Positions 9,149 to 18,039 of a DNA stretch of 64,000 bases are shown piece after piece. The notes under the pieces are model-generated. The model had not been told where the DNA came from and searched no databases. It saw only the letters and a program-made list of their open reading frames with translations. The stretch spans positions 496,001 through 560,000 of the forward strand of contig NZ_CABWIB010000001.1 in assembly GCF_902505095.1 (NCBI RefSeq). The letters run 5' to 3'. Source of the stretch: Oceanivirga miroungae. Lineage in GTDB: Bacteria > Fusobacteriota > Fusobacteriia > Fusobacteriales > Leptotrichiaceae. Position 1 is the stretch's first letter. The number at the start of each line of letters is the position of its first letter. The translations under genes and the position numbers were made by a program.

Positions 9149-11124
9149 TGAAACTATTATTTGAGCTTGGGGTAGAAGAATTACCTTCAAGATATATTAA
9201 AAAATCAGAAGAAGCATTATTAAATAATGTAGTAGAAGCCTTAGAAAAAAATAGAGTAGAAGTTTTTAATAAAAAATCATTTAGTACACCTAGAAGATTA
9301 TCATTTATAATCGAATTATCAGATGTAAAAAAAGGTTTAAATGAAAAAAAACTAGGACCAAGTGTTAGTGCAGCATTTAAAGATGGTGTTGCTACAAAAG
9401 CATTACTAGGATTTTTAAAATCTAATAACTTAGATGAAAATGATTACAAAGTAGTAAATACTGAAAAAGGTGAATATATACAAATTACTAAATTTGAAAA
9501 AGAAAGTTCATCAAAAGATATATTAGCTGAAATAATAAAAGAAGCAGTTTTAAAATTAGAATTTGAAAAAAGTATGAAATGGGGATCATCTAGTTTTAGA
9601 TTTGTAAGACCTATAAAATGGATATTAGCTTTAGTTGATAATAAGGTTTTAGATATTGAAATTTCTAATGTGAAATCATCGAATTTAACAAGAGGGCTTC
9701 GTGTATTTGCTAGTCAAGAAATAGTGATTGATGATATAGATTCTTATGAAAAAATATTATTAGATAACTATGTAGTTGCAAATAGAGATAAAAGACAAGA
9801 AATGATATTAAATAATCTTCCAGAAAATACAGAAGTAGATAAAGCCTTATTAGAAGAAGTTACAGATTTAGTAGAATATCCGCATATAATAATAGGGGAA
9901 TTTAATAAAAAATATTTAGATTTACCAGAAGATTTAATTACAATAACAATGAAAACTCATCAAAGATATTTCCCAATTAGATTAGAAAATAAAAAACTGT
10001 CTAATAAATTTGTTGTTGTAAGAAACGCTCCAACTTATTCAGAACAAGTTAAAAAAGGAAATGAGAAGGTAATTGAACCAAGATTATCGGATTCTAAATT
10101 TTTCTTTGATGAAGATTTAAAACTAGATTTGGATAAATGTGTAGATAAATTAAAAGAAGTAATGTTCCAAAAAGACATGGGAACAATCTATGAAAAGATG
10201 TTAAGATCTAAAAAAATTGCTAGCAAATTAAATGCAGATGAAAATATTTTAAGAGCTATACATCTAATGAAGTTTGATTTAGTATCAAATGTAATAAATG
10301 AAAAAGAATTTACATCATTACAAGGTATGATGGGATCTATTTATGCAGAGCACAAAGGTGAAAATGAAATAGTTTCAAAAGCAATTTTTGAACACTATAT
10401 GCCAAGATTCCAAGCAGATAGCCTGCCTAGTAATTATGAATCAAGTATAGTTGCAATTTCAGATAAATTAGATACAGCAATGGGTGCATTTTGTGTAGGT
10501 TTAAAACCAACAAGTTCAAAAGATCCATATGCAATAAAAAGAGCTATGCAAGGTATTGCATACATTGCATTAAATATTAAATTAGATAAGTCATATATAG
10601 ATTTAAGTGAAATTGCATATGATATATTTAGTGAAGATAAAAAAGTCTTATACCCTAAGGCAAAAGAAGAGTTTATAGCTTTCTTTAAATCTAGAATAGA
10701 AGCTAGTTTAGCTGAAAAATACAGTCGTGATTTAATTTCTTATGTAATAAATATAGAAACTAACTTTAAAAACATGGTAGAAAAATTAGATAAACTAGAA
10801 ATTTTATCTAAAACATCAGATTTTTCTGATTTAGTAAATCTATTAAAAAGAATGAAAAATATGGTTAAAGAAAATGATAGTAAAGAGCTTAACATAAGTT
10901 TAATAGAAGACATTAACGAAAAAAATATGCTAGAGTTAATAGAAAAATTAAATAAAAAAGAAGACTTTTCTAATACTGTAGATATTTTAGTAGAGAATAA
11001 GAATGTAATAAATGATTTCTTTGATAATGTAATGATAAATACAGATGATGAAAAAATTACAAACAATAGATACGCTATTTTAAATAATATCCTAGAGGAT
11101 ATAAAGGGAATAATTGAGATATAG
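9148..11124 (+). CDS. glyS: Glycyl-tRNA synthetase beta subunit
   Basis: The 658-residue beta subunit recognises tRNA-Gly and is needed for activity with GlyQ. The opening LLFELGVEELPSRYI and the HD-like region (about 330-460, MMGSIYAEHKGE, FQADSLPSNYESSIVAISDKLD) are typical. The C-terminal DALR-type anticodon-binding part is present. It is slightly shorter than many homologues (about 690) but shows no break. It is translationally coupled to glyQ. Confidence 0.96.
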   Translation: MKLLFELGVEELPSRYIKKSEEALLNNVVEALEKNRVEVFNKKSFSTPRRLSFIIELSDVKKGLNEKKLGPSVSAAFKDGVATKALLGFLKSNNLDENDYKVVNTEKGEYIQITKFEKESSSKDILAEIIKEAVLKLEFEKSMKWGSSSFRFVRPIKWILALVDNKVLDIEISNVKSSNLTRGLRVFASQEIVIDDIDSYEKILLDNYVVANRDKRQEMILNNLPENTEVDKALLEEVTDLVEYPHIIIGEFNKKYLDLPEDLITITMKTHQRYFPIRLENKKLSNKFVVVRNAPTYSEQVKKGNEKVIEPRLSDSKFFFDEDLKLDLDKCVDKLKEVMFQKDMGTIYEKMLRSKKIASKLNADENILRAIHLMKFDLVSNVINEKEFTSLQGMMGSIYAEHKGENEIVSKAIFEHYMPRFQADSLPSNYESSIVAISDKLDTAMGAFCVGLKPTSSKDPYAIKRAMQGIAYIALNIKLDKSYIDLSEIAYDIFSEDKKVLYPKAKEEFIAFFKSRIEASLAEKYSRDLISYVINIETNFKNMVEKLDKLEILSKTSDFSDLVNLLKRMKNMVKENDSKELNISLIEDINEKNMLELIEKLNKKEDFSNTVDILVENKNVINDFFDNVMINTDDEKITNNRYAILNNILEDIKGIIEI

Positions 11125-11140
11125 AAAAGGGAAAAGTAGT

Positions 11141-14100
11141 ATGAAAAGAATAGGAATAATAATATATACTGTAATATTTATTATTTCTTGTAGTAGTACA
11201 GAGATAAGTACAGTAACTAATTTCCATAGTAATAGCAATAGTAGTACTACCTACACAAATAGAGAAATAAAATGGAAACATAAAGAAGAAAAAGCAGTAG
11301 AGAATGCAGATAAGGATTATAAGAATCCATATAAAAATCATACTTTCTATAATGTAGATATTACTTCAGAATATGTTGATGGAAAAGAAAGCAAAATAAA
11401 AGAAGATAATACATCACAATTCATATATTCACCAAGTACAAATGATGTGTATATATATGAAGCGGTATTTGAAAGTGATTATCGTGAGATAATTGATAAA
11501 AGTCAAGAAAAGATGGGTAAATTTGATATAAAAGAAATTATAGAAAATAAAAAAACTAGTTCAAAGTCTAGTGTGGATAATATTGAAACTATAAGAGCCC
11601 CTTTTCACGCAAGACATGTTTATTTTAATTTTTCTAATAATAATATAGCTAGTCCATATTATTCTAGTAAAAACGACAATACCAAAACTAGTGTTTCTGG
11701 ATTATACTCAATTACAAATAACGGGAATTCTTTATACAGTAGAGTTGGAATAATAAATATGAGTTTTACTGATGGTAGAATAGACTACTCTATTTTAAAT
11801 AAATATAATAAATATAAAAATCAATATTTATATAATGAAAAAAATAAAATCATAAATAGATATATGTCTAATTTAGTATTTGATAAAAAATATAAGAATA
11901 ATCTTCAATTGAAAATATTTGCATTAGGTAATACATATCCTGATGATTTAACTCCACAACATATGATAACTAGTATATACTCAATAATGAGTCCTGAAAT
12001 GCAAAAAATGAGTAGAAGTGAGGTAATAGTTACTAAAGCAGCAATTTCTTATGATGTAGTGAATGATAAAAAAAATGCAAAATACTATACTCCATTATTT
12101 GATGATAAAAAGACTCTTTTACCTTCTCCAAATAGAATTATTTATGAAGTTGATGATAAAAAATATTATGCTCAAGACTTTTCAAATCAAATGGATAGTC
12201 AAGTAATATATTTAAGGTCAAATACAATTGCAGCTAGTCCTTTAATCTTTATAGAGAAAGACATTTATAGTATAGCAGGTGTAGAATGTGAAAATAGCAA
12301 AGGACTTTGCGACTATATTAACCAATATGATATAGGCTCAAGCTTTGCAGCCCCAAAAGTAACAAGAGTTGCATATGAGATAAAGAAAAAGTATCCATTT
12401 TTAACATATCATCAAGTAAAACAAGTAATTTTAACTACTGCTAAAAGAGATAAAACAGGCTATTTAAGCAATAATGTAGGTTGGGGTATACTTGACTATG
12501 CCAAGGCAATAAATGGACCTAGTAACTTTAATGCTGGACTTATTGATGAACAAAAATTTTTCTTAGGAATGCCAGATAGAATATTTGATAAAGAAGGTAA
12601 TAGATACTTTTATGTAGATATACCAAGTGGAGAATATACATTTTCAAATGACATAACAACAGGTTTAGCTGGAGATGCATATAGTAGTGAAGTTGAAGAG
12701 TTTTATGTTGGAAAAGATGAAAAAGAAGGTAAAAAGCTTCAAATACCTAAAGTATTAGATAGTGAAAAATTATTTTATAGAAATTACCAAAAAGCAGGTC
12801 TTAGAAAAGATGGTAATGGTACTTTAATATTAACAGGACTACAAGATTATGATACAAAAACACAAGTATTAGGTGGTAAATTAATACTTAAAAATGACTC
12901 TAGATCAAAATACGAAGTATTTCCAGAATCTATTTTAGAAATAGATAAAGAAAATATAAATATAGTAAATGGGATAAAAAGTACTGGTACAGTAGATTTT
13001 AAAACTAATACAAATGTATCACAATACTTATCAAAAGGGAAAACAATATTGCATACAGGTAAGATTGTAAATGCAAATTTATTTAAAACTGATGGTAAAA
13101 TACAGGTAAATAAAGCTGATATTAGCTTAGAAGAGTTAAAAAATGGGTTTAATTTAGTTAAATCAAAAAACATTTCAATTTCTAAGTTAGAAAATACATT
13201 TTTAAAACCAGTTATTAATAATAATTCACTATATGGTGTTATAGATACAAAAAATAAGAAACTAGCAGAATTAAGTGAAAGTGAATTAAGAAATATACCA
13301 AGTTATAGTATAAATGAAGGGAGATTTTTTTCACAGTTTGATAAGATAGTTAAAGAAGAAAATCCAAAAGCATTGAGTTTAGCAAGTAATATAATAAATA
13401 TTAAAAGTGACAAGAAAGAGATTTTCTCGCCAATATACAATGATTATGTAAGTAGTATATTTGAAATAAAAGATGACATAAGTTCAAATGTTGAATTAAA
13501 TGACTTATCAGGTATGATAAAAGATAATAAAGTATCGTTTAGATATTTAATAGCAAATAATATATTTGAAGGAGATAAATACACTAAGTTTAGCTCACTT
13601 ACAAATGGAGTATATCTAGATTATAGTAAGAAGTTACCAAACCTTATCATTAATCCATATTTAGCATACTACTATTCTAAATATGAATTTAAAGGTGATA
13701 CAGATATAAATTCTAAAAACTACAAATTAGGATTAATGCTAAATATGTATTTAAATAAAGCAATAATTTCAAATAATTTAGGATTTAGCATAATAGATAC
13801 TAACTTAAAAAGAAGATTAGATGAAGAAATTTTAAAAGTTAGAAATATTTCATATATGATATCGGATAAAATTAAGTTAGCGTATAACTTTGAAATTGGT
13901 AAATTTAATATAAAACCATTTGTTGGATACAATTTAGATTTGCTTAAATTAAGTGATGTAAAAGAAGAATCAAAACTTGGATTAAATTTAGTTAATAATA
14001 AATTAATAAAGCATAGTTTAGAAATAGGAGTTAATTCAAGTTATAGGGTAAATAGCACATTTAATTTAAATACGGGAATATCATATATAGAGTATATAAA

Positions 14101-14302
14101 TAATGATGTTAAATTGAATGTTAATTTATTAGGAATGAATGAAAATATTCAATTTGTAGGTAGAGATATATTAAAAAGAAACTTAAAATTTAATTTTGGA
14201 TTTGAAAAAGAATTGATAAAAAAATTAAGGTTTAAAATTGATAATGAGTTTGATACAAATAAAAAATATAGATTAAATCTAGAAGTGAATTATAGTTTTT
14301 AA
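11141..14302 (+). CDS. Lipoprotein autotransporter with subtilase (S8)-type passenger
   Basis: The frame opens at 11114 inside glyS, but ATG 11141 starts a lipoprotein signal (MKRIGIIIYTVIFIISC; lipobox IISC, acylated Cys17). The subtilase part (about residues 80-430) keeps INMSF near 206 and the serine motif GSSFAAPKV, with Ser401. I cannot find a convincing Asp box (D-[ST]-G) or HGTHVA box; HARHVYFNF near 160 is a poor substitute. Autotransporter-type GNGTLILTG and GGKLILKN segments follow near 560-590. The last 270-280 residues form a beta-barrel ending Tyr-Ser-Phe. The layout resembles the NalP-type lipidated subtilase autotransporters. It is either a diverged protease or a catalytically dead surface protein. 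Confidence 0.8.
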   Translation: MKRIGIIIYTVIFIISCSSTEISTVTNFHSNSNSSTTYTNREIKWKHKEEKAVENADKDYKNPYKNHTFYNVDITSEYVDGKESKIKEDNTSQFIYSPSTNDVYIYEAVFESDYREIIDKSQEKMGKFDIKEIIENKKTSSKSSVDNIETIRAPFHARHVYFNFSNNNIASPYYSSKNDNTKTSVSGLYSITNNGNSLYSRVGIINMSFTDGRIDYSILNKYNKYKNQYLYNEKNKIINRYMSNLVFDKKYKNNLQLKIFALGNTYPDDLTPQHMITSIYSIMSPEMQKMSRSEVIVTKAAISYDVVNDKKNAKYYTPLFDDKKTLLPSPNRIIYEVDDKKYYAQDFSNQMDSQVIYLRSNTIAASPLIFIEKDIYSIAGVECENSKGLCDYINQYDIGSSFAAPKVTRVAYEIKKKYPFLTYHQVKQVILTTAKRDKTGYLSNNVGWGILDYAKAINGPSNFNAGLIDEQKFFLGMPDRIFDKEGNRYFYVDIPSGEYTFSNDITTGLAGDAYSSEVEEFYVGKDEKEGKKLQIPKVLDSEKLFYRNYQKAGLRKDGNGTLILTGLQDYDTKTQVLGGKLILKNDSRSKYEVFPESILEIDKENINIVNGIKSTGTVDFKTNTNVSQYLSKGKTILHTGKIVNANLFKTDGKIQVNKADISLEELKNGFNLVKSKNISISKLENTFLKPVINNNSLYGVIDTKNKKLAELSESELRNIPSYSINEGRFFSQFDKIVKEENPKALSLASNIINIKSDKKEIFSPIYNDYVSSIFEIKDDISSNVELNDLSGMIKDNKVSFRYLIANNIFEGDKYTKFSSLTNGVYLDYSKKLPNLIINPYLAYYYSKYEFKGDTDINSKNYKLGLMLNMYLNKAIISNNLGFSIIDTNLKRRLDEEILKVRNISYMISDKIKLAYNFEIGKFNIKPFVGYNLDLLKLSDVKEESKLGLNLVNNKLIKHSLEIGVNSSYRVNSTFNLNTGISYIEYINNDVKLNVNLLGMNENIQFVGRDILKRNLKFNFGFEKELIKKLRFKIDNEFDTNKKYRLNLEVNYSF

Positions 14303-14307
14303 AATTG

Positions 14308-14337
14308 AGGCTAATATAGATTAAGATATATTAGCCT
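14308..14337 (+). terminator. Hairpin after the autotransporter gene
   Basis: AGGCTAATATA (14308-14318) pairs perfectly with TATATTAGCCT (14327-14337); flanking AATT bases could extend the stem. The following T-run is poor, so termination may be partial. Confidence 0.55.
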
Positions 14338-14359
14338 TAATTAGTATAAAGGAGGTAAA

Positions 14360-15178
14360 ATGTTTTACAACAGAGTTTTAGAAAGTAAAGAGTATATAAG
14401 AAATATAATAAAAGAGGAAAAAATTGACTTAGCAATAATATTAGGAAGTGGTCTTGGTAAAATTACAGATATTTTTGAAAATAAGGTAGTTATACCATAT
14501 AAAGATATACCGGGCTTTCCACAAATTACAGTTAAAGGTCATGAAGGTAATTTAGTTTTTGGTAATATTGGAAATAAAAAAGTTATGGCAGTTTCTGGTA
14601 GATTTCACTACTATGAAGGATTTACTATGAAAGAAGTTGCGTATCCAGTATTTTTAATGAAATTATTGGATATTAAAACTATGATAGTAAGTAATGCTTG
14701 TGGAGGAATAAACCCTAATTTTAAACCAGGAGATATTATGATAATAACTGACTTTATAAACTCAATATCAAATAATCCTTTAATTGGTGCAAATGATGAG
14801 AGATTTGGAGTAAGATTTCCAGATATGAGTGAGCCTTTTTCTAATGAATTGATAGAAAAAACAGAGTTAGAAGGTAAAAAATTAGGATTAGATTTAAAAA
14901 AAGGTGTTTATACATTTTTCCAAGGACCTTACTATGAAACAAAGGCAGAAATTAGAATGTATAAGCTACTAGGAAGTGATGCAATTGGAATGTCAACAGT
15001 ACCAGAAGTAATAGCTTCAAATTATTTAGGAATTAAAACTGTAGGTTTATCTTGTATTACAAACATGGCAACTGGCTTAAGAGATGGAAAACACTCTCAT
15101 GAAGAAGTCTTAGAAATCGCTAAAAAGACAAGTGAAAATTTATGTAAGCTTGTAGAAAATTTAGTTATGTCTATGTAG
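14360..15178 (+). CDS. punA: Purine nucleoside phosphorylase
   Basis: A 272-residue PNP of the trimeric, PunA/mammalian-like class, which splits purine (deoxy)nucleosides with phosphate to base and (deoxy)ribose-1-phosphate. Family segments are the phosphate-binding ILGSGLG, then VKGHEGNLVFG, SGRFHYYEGF, VSNACGGINPNFKPGDIM, and the late GMSTVPEVIAS and SCITNMATG. ATG 14360 follows an AAGGAGG site. It lies alone between a hairpin and a regulator pseudogene. Its closest chemical neighbour in the window is the ribonucleotide reductase operon downstream. Confidence 0.94.
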   Translation: MFYNRVLESKEYIRNIIKEEKIDLAIILGSGLGKITDIFENKVVIPYKDIPGFPQITVKGHEGNLVFGNIGNKKVMAVSGRFHYYEGFTMKEVAYPVFLMKLLDIKTMIVSNACGGINPNFKPGDIMIITDFINSISNNPLIGANDERFGVRFPDMSEPFSNELIEKTELEGKKLGLDLKKGVYTFFQGPYYETKAEIRMYKLLGSDAIGMSTVPEVIASNYLGIKTVGLSCITNMATGLRDGKHSHEEVLEIAKKTSENLCKLVENLVMSM

Positions 15179-15195
15179 AAAAAAGTGTATTATAG

Positions 15196-15204
15196 TGGTA
15201 TAAT
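15196..15204 (+). promoter_or_regulatory. Extended -10 promoter
   Basis: TGGTATAAT lies 34 bases before the ATG of the AlbA-type pseudogene, with GGTGG just ahead of that start. No good -35 is seen. Confidence 0.45.
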
Positions 15205-15237
15205 TTTAATATATAAAATAAATAAAGGTGGTGAAAA

Positions 15238-16282
15238 ATGACTATAGAGGAAATAAAAAAGATAATAAAAAATGGAGAAAAGATAGATGTCGAATTTAAA
15301 GAATCTAAAAATTCTTTAACAAAAGATATATTTGATACAGTTTGTTCTTTTAATAATAGAAATGGTGGTCATATTTTACTTGGAGTAAATGATAAAAAAG
15401 ATATAGTTGGTATAAGTGATGATAAAATAGATAAAATTATCAAAGATTTTACAACATCTATCAATAATTCAGAAAAAATTTATCCTCCACTTTATTTAGT
15501 TCCAGAAGTCTTAGAAATTGATGGAAAAAAATAATTTATATAAGAGTACCTGAAGGCTATCAAGTTGAAATATTTGATAGAACATAAACATAAAACAGAT
15601 GCGATATTTAGAGTTGAAAATAAGGATAGGTATGATGATAGAGATGTTGTAATAGCTAATTTTATTGATAGTTATTATAGGCTAATATTATTTGGACAAA
15701 AACATTTAAATGATTTATTTGTTTTAGACGGTATTTTAAATATAAATGCAAGAGATCAAATATTAAGAGAAATTATATCAAATACACTAGCTCATAGAGA
15801 TTATTCTAGTGGTTATCCAGCAAAAATGATAATAGATGATGAAAAAATTTGAACCATTTCCTAAAAATCCAGCTATTTCAAAAGTGTTTAGAGAAATAGG
15901 ACTTGCTGATGAACTAGGTTCAGGTATGAGAAACACATATAAATATACTAGGTTATATTCTGGTGTTGATCCATTATTTGAGGAGGGAAATATATTTAGA
16001 ACTATTATTCCTTTAAAGAAAATAGCGACTAAAAAAGTTGGTGTGGTTTCAGAAAAAATTAATGTCGCTCAACCTGTCGCTCAACCTGTCGCTCAAAATA
16101 AGCTTGTAATTATAGAGCATATAAAAGAAAAGATAAGAGAAAATAATAAAATAACAAGAAAAGAAATGGCAAATAGTATAGGTGTAAGTGTGAAGAGTAT
16201 TGAAAGAGCTATTAAAGAAATAGATAATCTAAAGTATATTGGTAGTGGTAAAAATGGTTATTGGGAACTTAAAGAGAATTAA
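15238..16282 (+). pseudogene. AlbA_2/HATPase_c_4-type transcriptional regulator, multiply broken
   Basis: Three consecutive fragments match one family. The first is an AlbA_2-type N-terminus (VEFKESKNSLTKDIFDTVCSF, GGHILLGVND), ending at TAA 15532-15534 after a run of seven A. The next frame continues it as IIYIRVPEGYQV and then breaks again. The middle ATPase-like part (IANFIDSYYRLILFGQKHL, ISNTLAHRDY) ends at 15852. The last part (FEPFPKNPAISKVFREIGLADELGSGMRNTYKY) carries a C-terminal helix-turn-helix. Residues normally joining MIIDDEKI to FEPFPKNP are missing, so there is a deletion as well as frameshifts. A 12-base tandem repeat encoding Val-Ala-Gln-Pro lies at 16064-16096. Such regulators often travel with accessory DNA. 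Confidence 0.88.
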
Positions 16283-16289
16283 ATATAGG

Positions 16290-16316
16290 GCTAGTTTTTG
16301 TAAAGACTAGCTTTTT
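16290..16316 (+). terminator. Terminator after the regulator pseudogene
   Basis: GCTAGT (16290-16295) pairs with ACTAGC (16306-16311), probably extended by A/T and G-T pairs, and a T5 run follows. Confidence 0.75.
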
Positions 16317-16392
16317 ACTTTATTTGGTTAAAATACACTTTTTGATAAGCTTTTAAAAAATTCAAAGTATATAAGTGCTTGTTGTAAGTAAA

Positions 16393-16439
16393 ATACTAAA
16401 TACTGTGTGCCTTTTTAAATTTCACACTAAATATTGTGT
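16393..16439 (+). promoter_or_regulatory. Tandem NrdR boxes upstream of nrdFIE
   Basis: Two 16-bp elements, ATACTAAATACTGTGT (16393-16408) and ACACTAAATATTGTGT (16424-16439), resemble the NrdR consensus (acaCwAtATaTwGtgt) and are 31 bp apart centre to centre, the usual NrdR spacing of about three helical turns. The downstream genes are a ribonucleotide reductase operon, and nrdR itself is at 30450-30908. I could not place the core promoter with confidence. TTCACA/GATAAT (16538-16566, 17-bp spacer) is one candidate, but it lies some 100 bp past the boxes. Confidence 0.85.
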
Positions 16440-16469
16440 TTTGTTTCATAATTTGAAATAAAATCCTAT

Positions 16470-16560
16470 TTATATACCAATCTAAATAAAATTTTAATGG
16501 GTTTATTAGCTTTATAACTTATTGAAATTTTTTTTATTTCACATTTTATCTGGTATATAA
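16470..16560 (+). repeat. Inverted repeat in the nrd leader region
   Basis: TTATATACCA (16470-16479) and TGGTATATAA (16551-16560) are perfect complements 71 bases apart. The rest of the 319-base gap 16283-16601 holds the terminator and NrdR boxes described separately, and no open frame. The arms may pair in RNA or bind a protein; neither is shown. Confidence 0.5.
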
Positions 16561-16601
16561 GATAATATTAGTGTAAGAATTAAAGAAATGAGGAAGATAT
16601 T

Positions 16602-17612
16602 ATGTCAAACTATTATAATAATTCAGTTTCGCCTTTAGAATATGCTATAAGTAAGACAAAGCTAAATATGAGGTCAGTTAACTGGAATAAAATTGATGAT
16701 GAAAAAGACTTAGAGGTTTGGAATAGAGCAGTACAAAACTTTTGGTTACCAGAAAAAATACCAGTATCAAATGACTTATCATCATGGAATACTTTAGATG
16801 AAAAATGGCAACAGTTAATAACTAGAACATTTACAGGACTAACTTTATTAGACACAATTCAAGCTACAATAGGAGATTTAGCTCAAGTACCTAACTCTCA
16901 AACCGATCATGAACAGGTTATATACGCAAACTTTTCTTTTATGGTTGCAGTACATGCAAGATCATATGGAACTATATTTTCAACACTTTGTTCATCTAGT
17001 CAAATTGAAGAGGCACATGAGTGGGTAGTATCAAATGAAGCACTTCAAAAAAGAGCTAAATTTTTAATACCATACTATACGGGAGATGACCCTTTAAAAT
17101 CTAAAGTAGCAGCAGCACTAATGCCTGGATTTTTACTATATGGAGGATTTTACCTACCATTTTATTTATCATCAAGAGCAAAATTACCTAATACATCAGA
17201 TATAGTAAGATTAATATTAAGAGATAAGGTTATCCATAATTATTACAGTGGATACAAATACCAAAGAAAAGTTGAAAAATTATCTGTAGAAAAACAAAAG
17301 GAAATGAAAGATTTTGTATTTGATACTCTATATACTCTAATAGAACTTGAAAAAGACTATTTAAATGAACTGTATGGTGAATTTGGGCTAGCAGAAGATG
17401 CTATAAAATTTAGTATATATAACGCGGGGAAATTTTTACAAAATTTAGGTTATGATAGTCCTTTTACAGAAGAAGAAACTATGATAAAACCAGAAGTATT
17501 TGCACAATTATCTGCAAGAGCAGATGAAAATCACGACTTTTTCTCAGGTAATGGTTCTTCATATATAATGGGAGTAAATGAAGAAACAGAAGATGAGGAC
17601 TGGGAGTTTTAG
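16602..17612 (+). CDS. nrdF: Ribonucleotide reductase small subunit, class Ie (metal-free, VPK type)
   Basis: A 336-residue ferritin-like R2 protein of the NrdF branch; it supplies the radical for NrdE. Aligning by hand to ordinary NrdF, three metal-ligand glutamates are replaced. FMEAVHARSY becomes FMVAVHARSY (Val115), the xLESFLFY block becomes LMPGFLLY (Pro175), and IRDEAVH becomes LRDKVIH (Lys209). The ligands Asp84, His118 and His212 and the radical-site Tyr122 remain. Val/Pro/Lys is the signature of class Ie R2e proteins described from Mollicutes, where the tyrosine is hydroxylated to a DOPA radical with NrdI's help and no metal is needed. nrdI and nrdE follow directly, as that chemistry requires. 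NrdR boxes lie upstream. Confidence 0.93.
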   Translation: MSNYYNNSVSPLEYAISKTKLNMRSVNWNKIDDEKDLEVWNRAVQNFWLPEKIPVSNDLSSWNTLDEKWQQLITRTFTGLTLLDTIQATIGDLAQVPNSQTDHEQVIYANFSFMVAVHARSYGTIFSTLCSSSQIEEAHEWVVSNEALQKRAKFLIPYYTGDDPLKSKVAAALMPGFLLYGGFYLPFYLSSRAKLPNTSDIVRLILRDKVIHNYYSGYKYQRKVEKLSVEKQKEMKDFVFDTLYTLIELEKDYLNELYGEFGLAEDAIKFSIYNAGKFLQNLGYDSPFTEEETMIKPEVFAQLSARADENHDFFSGNGSSYIMGVNEETEDEDWEF

Positions 17613-17613
17613 T

Positions 17614-18039
17614 ATGGATAAAAAACCAAAAGCTGAGATAAATATTGTGTATTTTTCATCAAAATCTAATAATACACATAGATTTATAGAAAAACTAAAA
17701 TTTAAAAATGTTAAAAGAATACCAGTAGATTTAAATGAAAAATTAAGTGTAACTGAAAATTATGTATTGATAATTCCAACATATAGCGGAGGAAATGGGG
17801 ATACAAAGGGTGCAGTTGTAAAGCAAGTTATACAGTTTTTAAATGATGAGAATAATAGAAAAAAATGTTGTGGAGTAATAGCAAGTGGAAATACTAATTT
17901 TGGTGATACTTATTGTTTAGCGGGCTTAATTATTTCAAAAAAATTAAATATACCACTTTTATATCAATTTGAACTACTAGGCAACTCTAGTGACGTTAAA
18001 AATGTAGAAAATATATTAGAAAAACTTTGGGAGAAATAA
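17614..18039 (+). CDS. nrdI: NrdI flavodoxin-like activator of ribonucleotide reductase
   Basis: 141 residues from ATG 17614, one base after the nrdF stop and behind GGGAG; an earlier in-frame ATG at 17578 lies inside nrdF and is unlikely. Flavodoxin-like FMN-binding segments are present: YFSSKSNNTHRFIEKL, PTYSGGNGDTKGAV and GVIASGNTNFGDTYCLAG. In class Ib enzymes NrdI gives superoxide/peroxide for Mn activation. In class Ie it is needed to convert the R2e tyrosine to a DOPA radical, which fits the neighbouring NrdF. Confidence 0.93.
   Translation: MDKKPKAEINIVYFSSKSNNTHRFIEKLKFKNVKRIPVDLNEKLSVTENYVLIIPTYSGGNGDTKGAVVKQVIQFLNDENNRKKCCGVIASGNTNFGDTYCLAGLIISKKLNIPLLYQFELLGNSSDVKNVENILEKLWEK

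Noticed and set aside
15238..15534. Short ORF that could be annotated as a complete 98-residue DNA-binding protein.
   Set aside because: The following frame continues the same protein family without interruption, so it is a fragment of a pseudogene.
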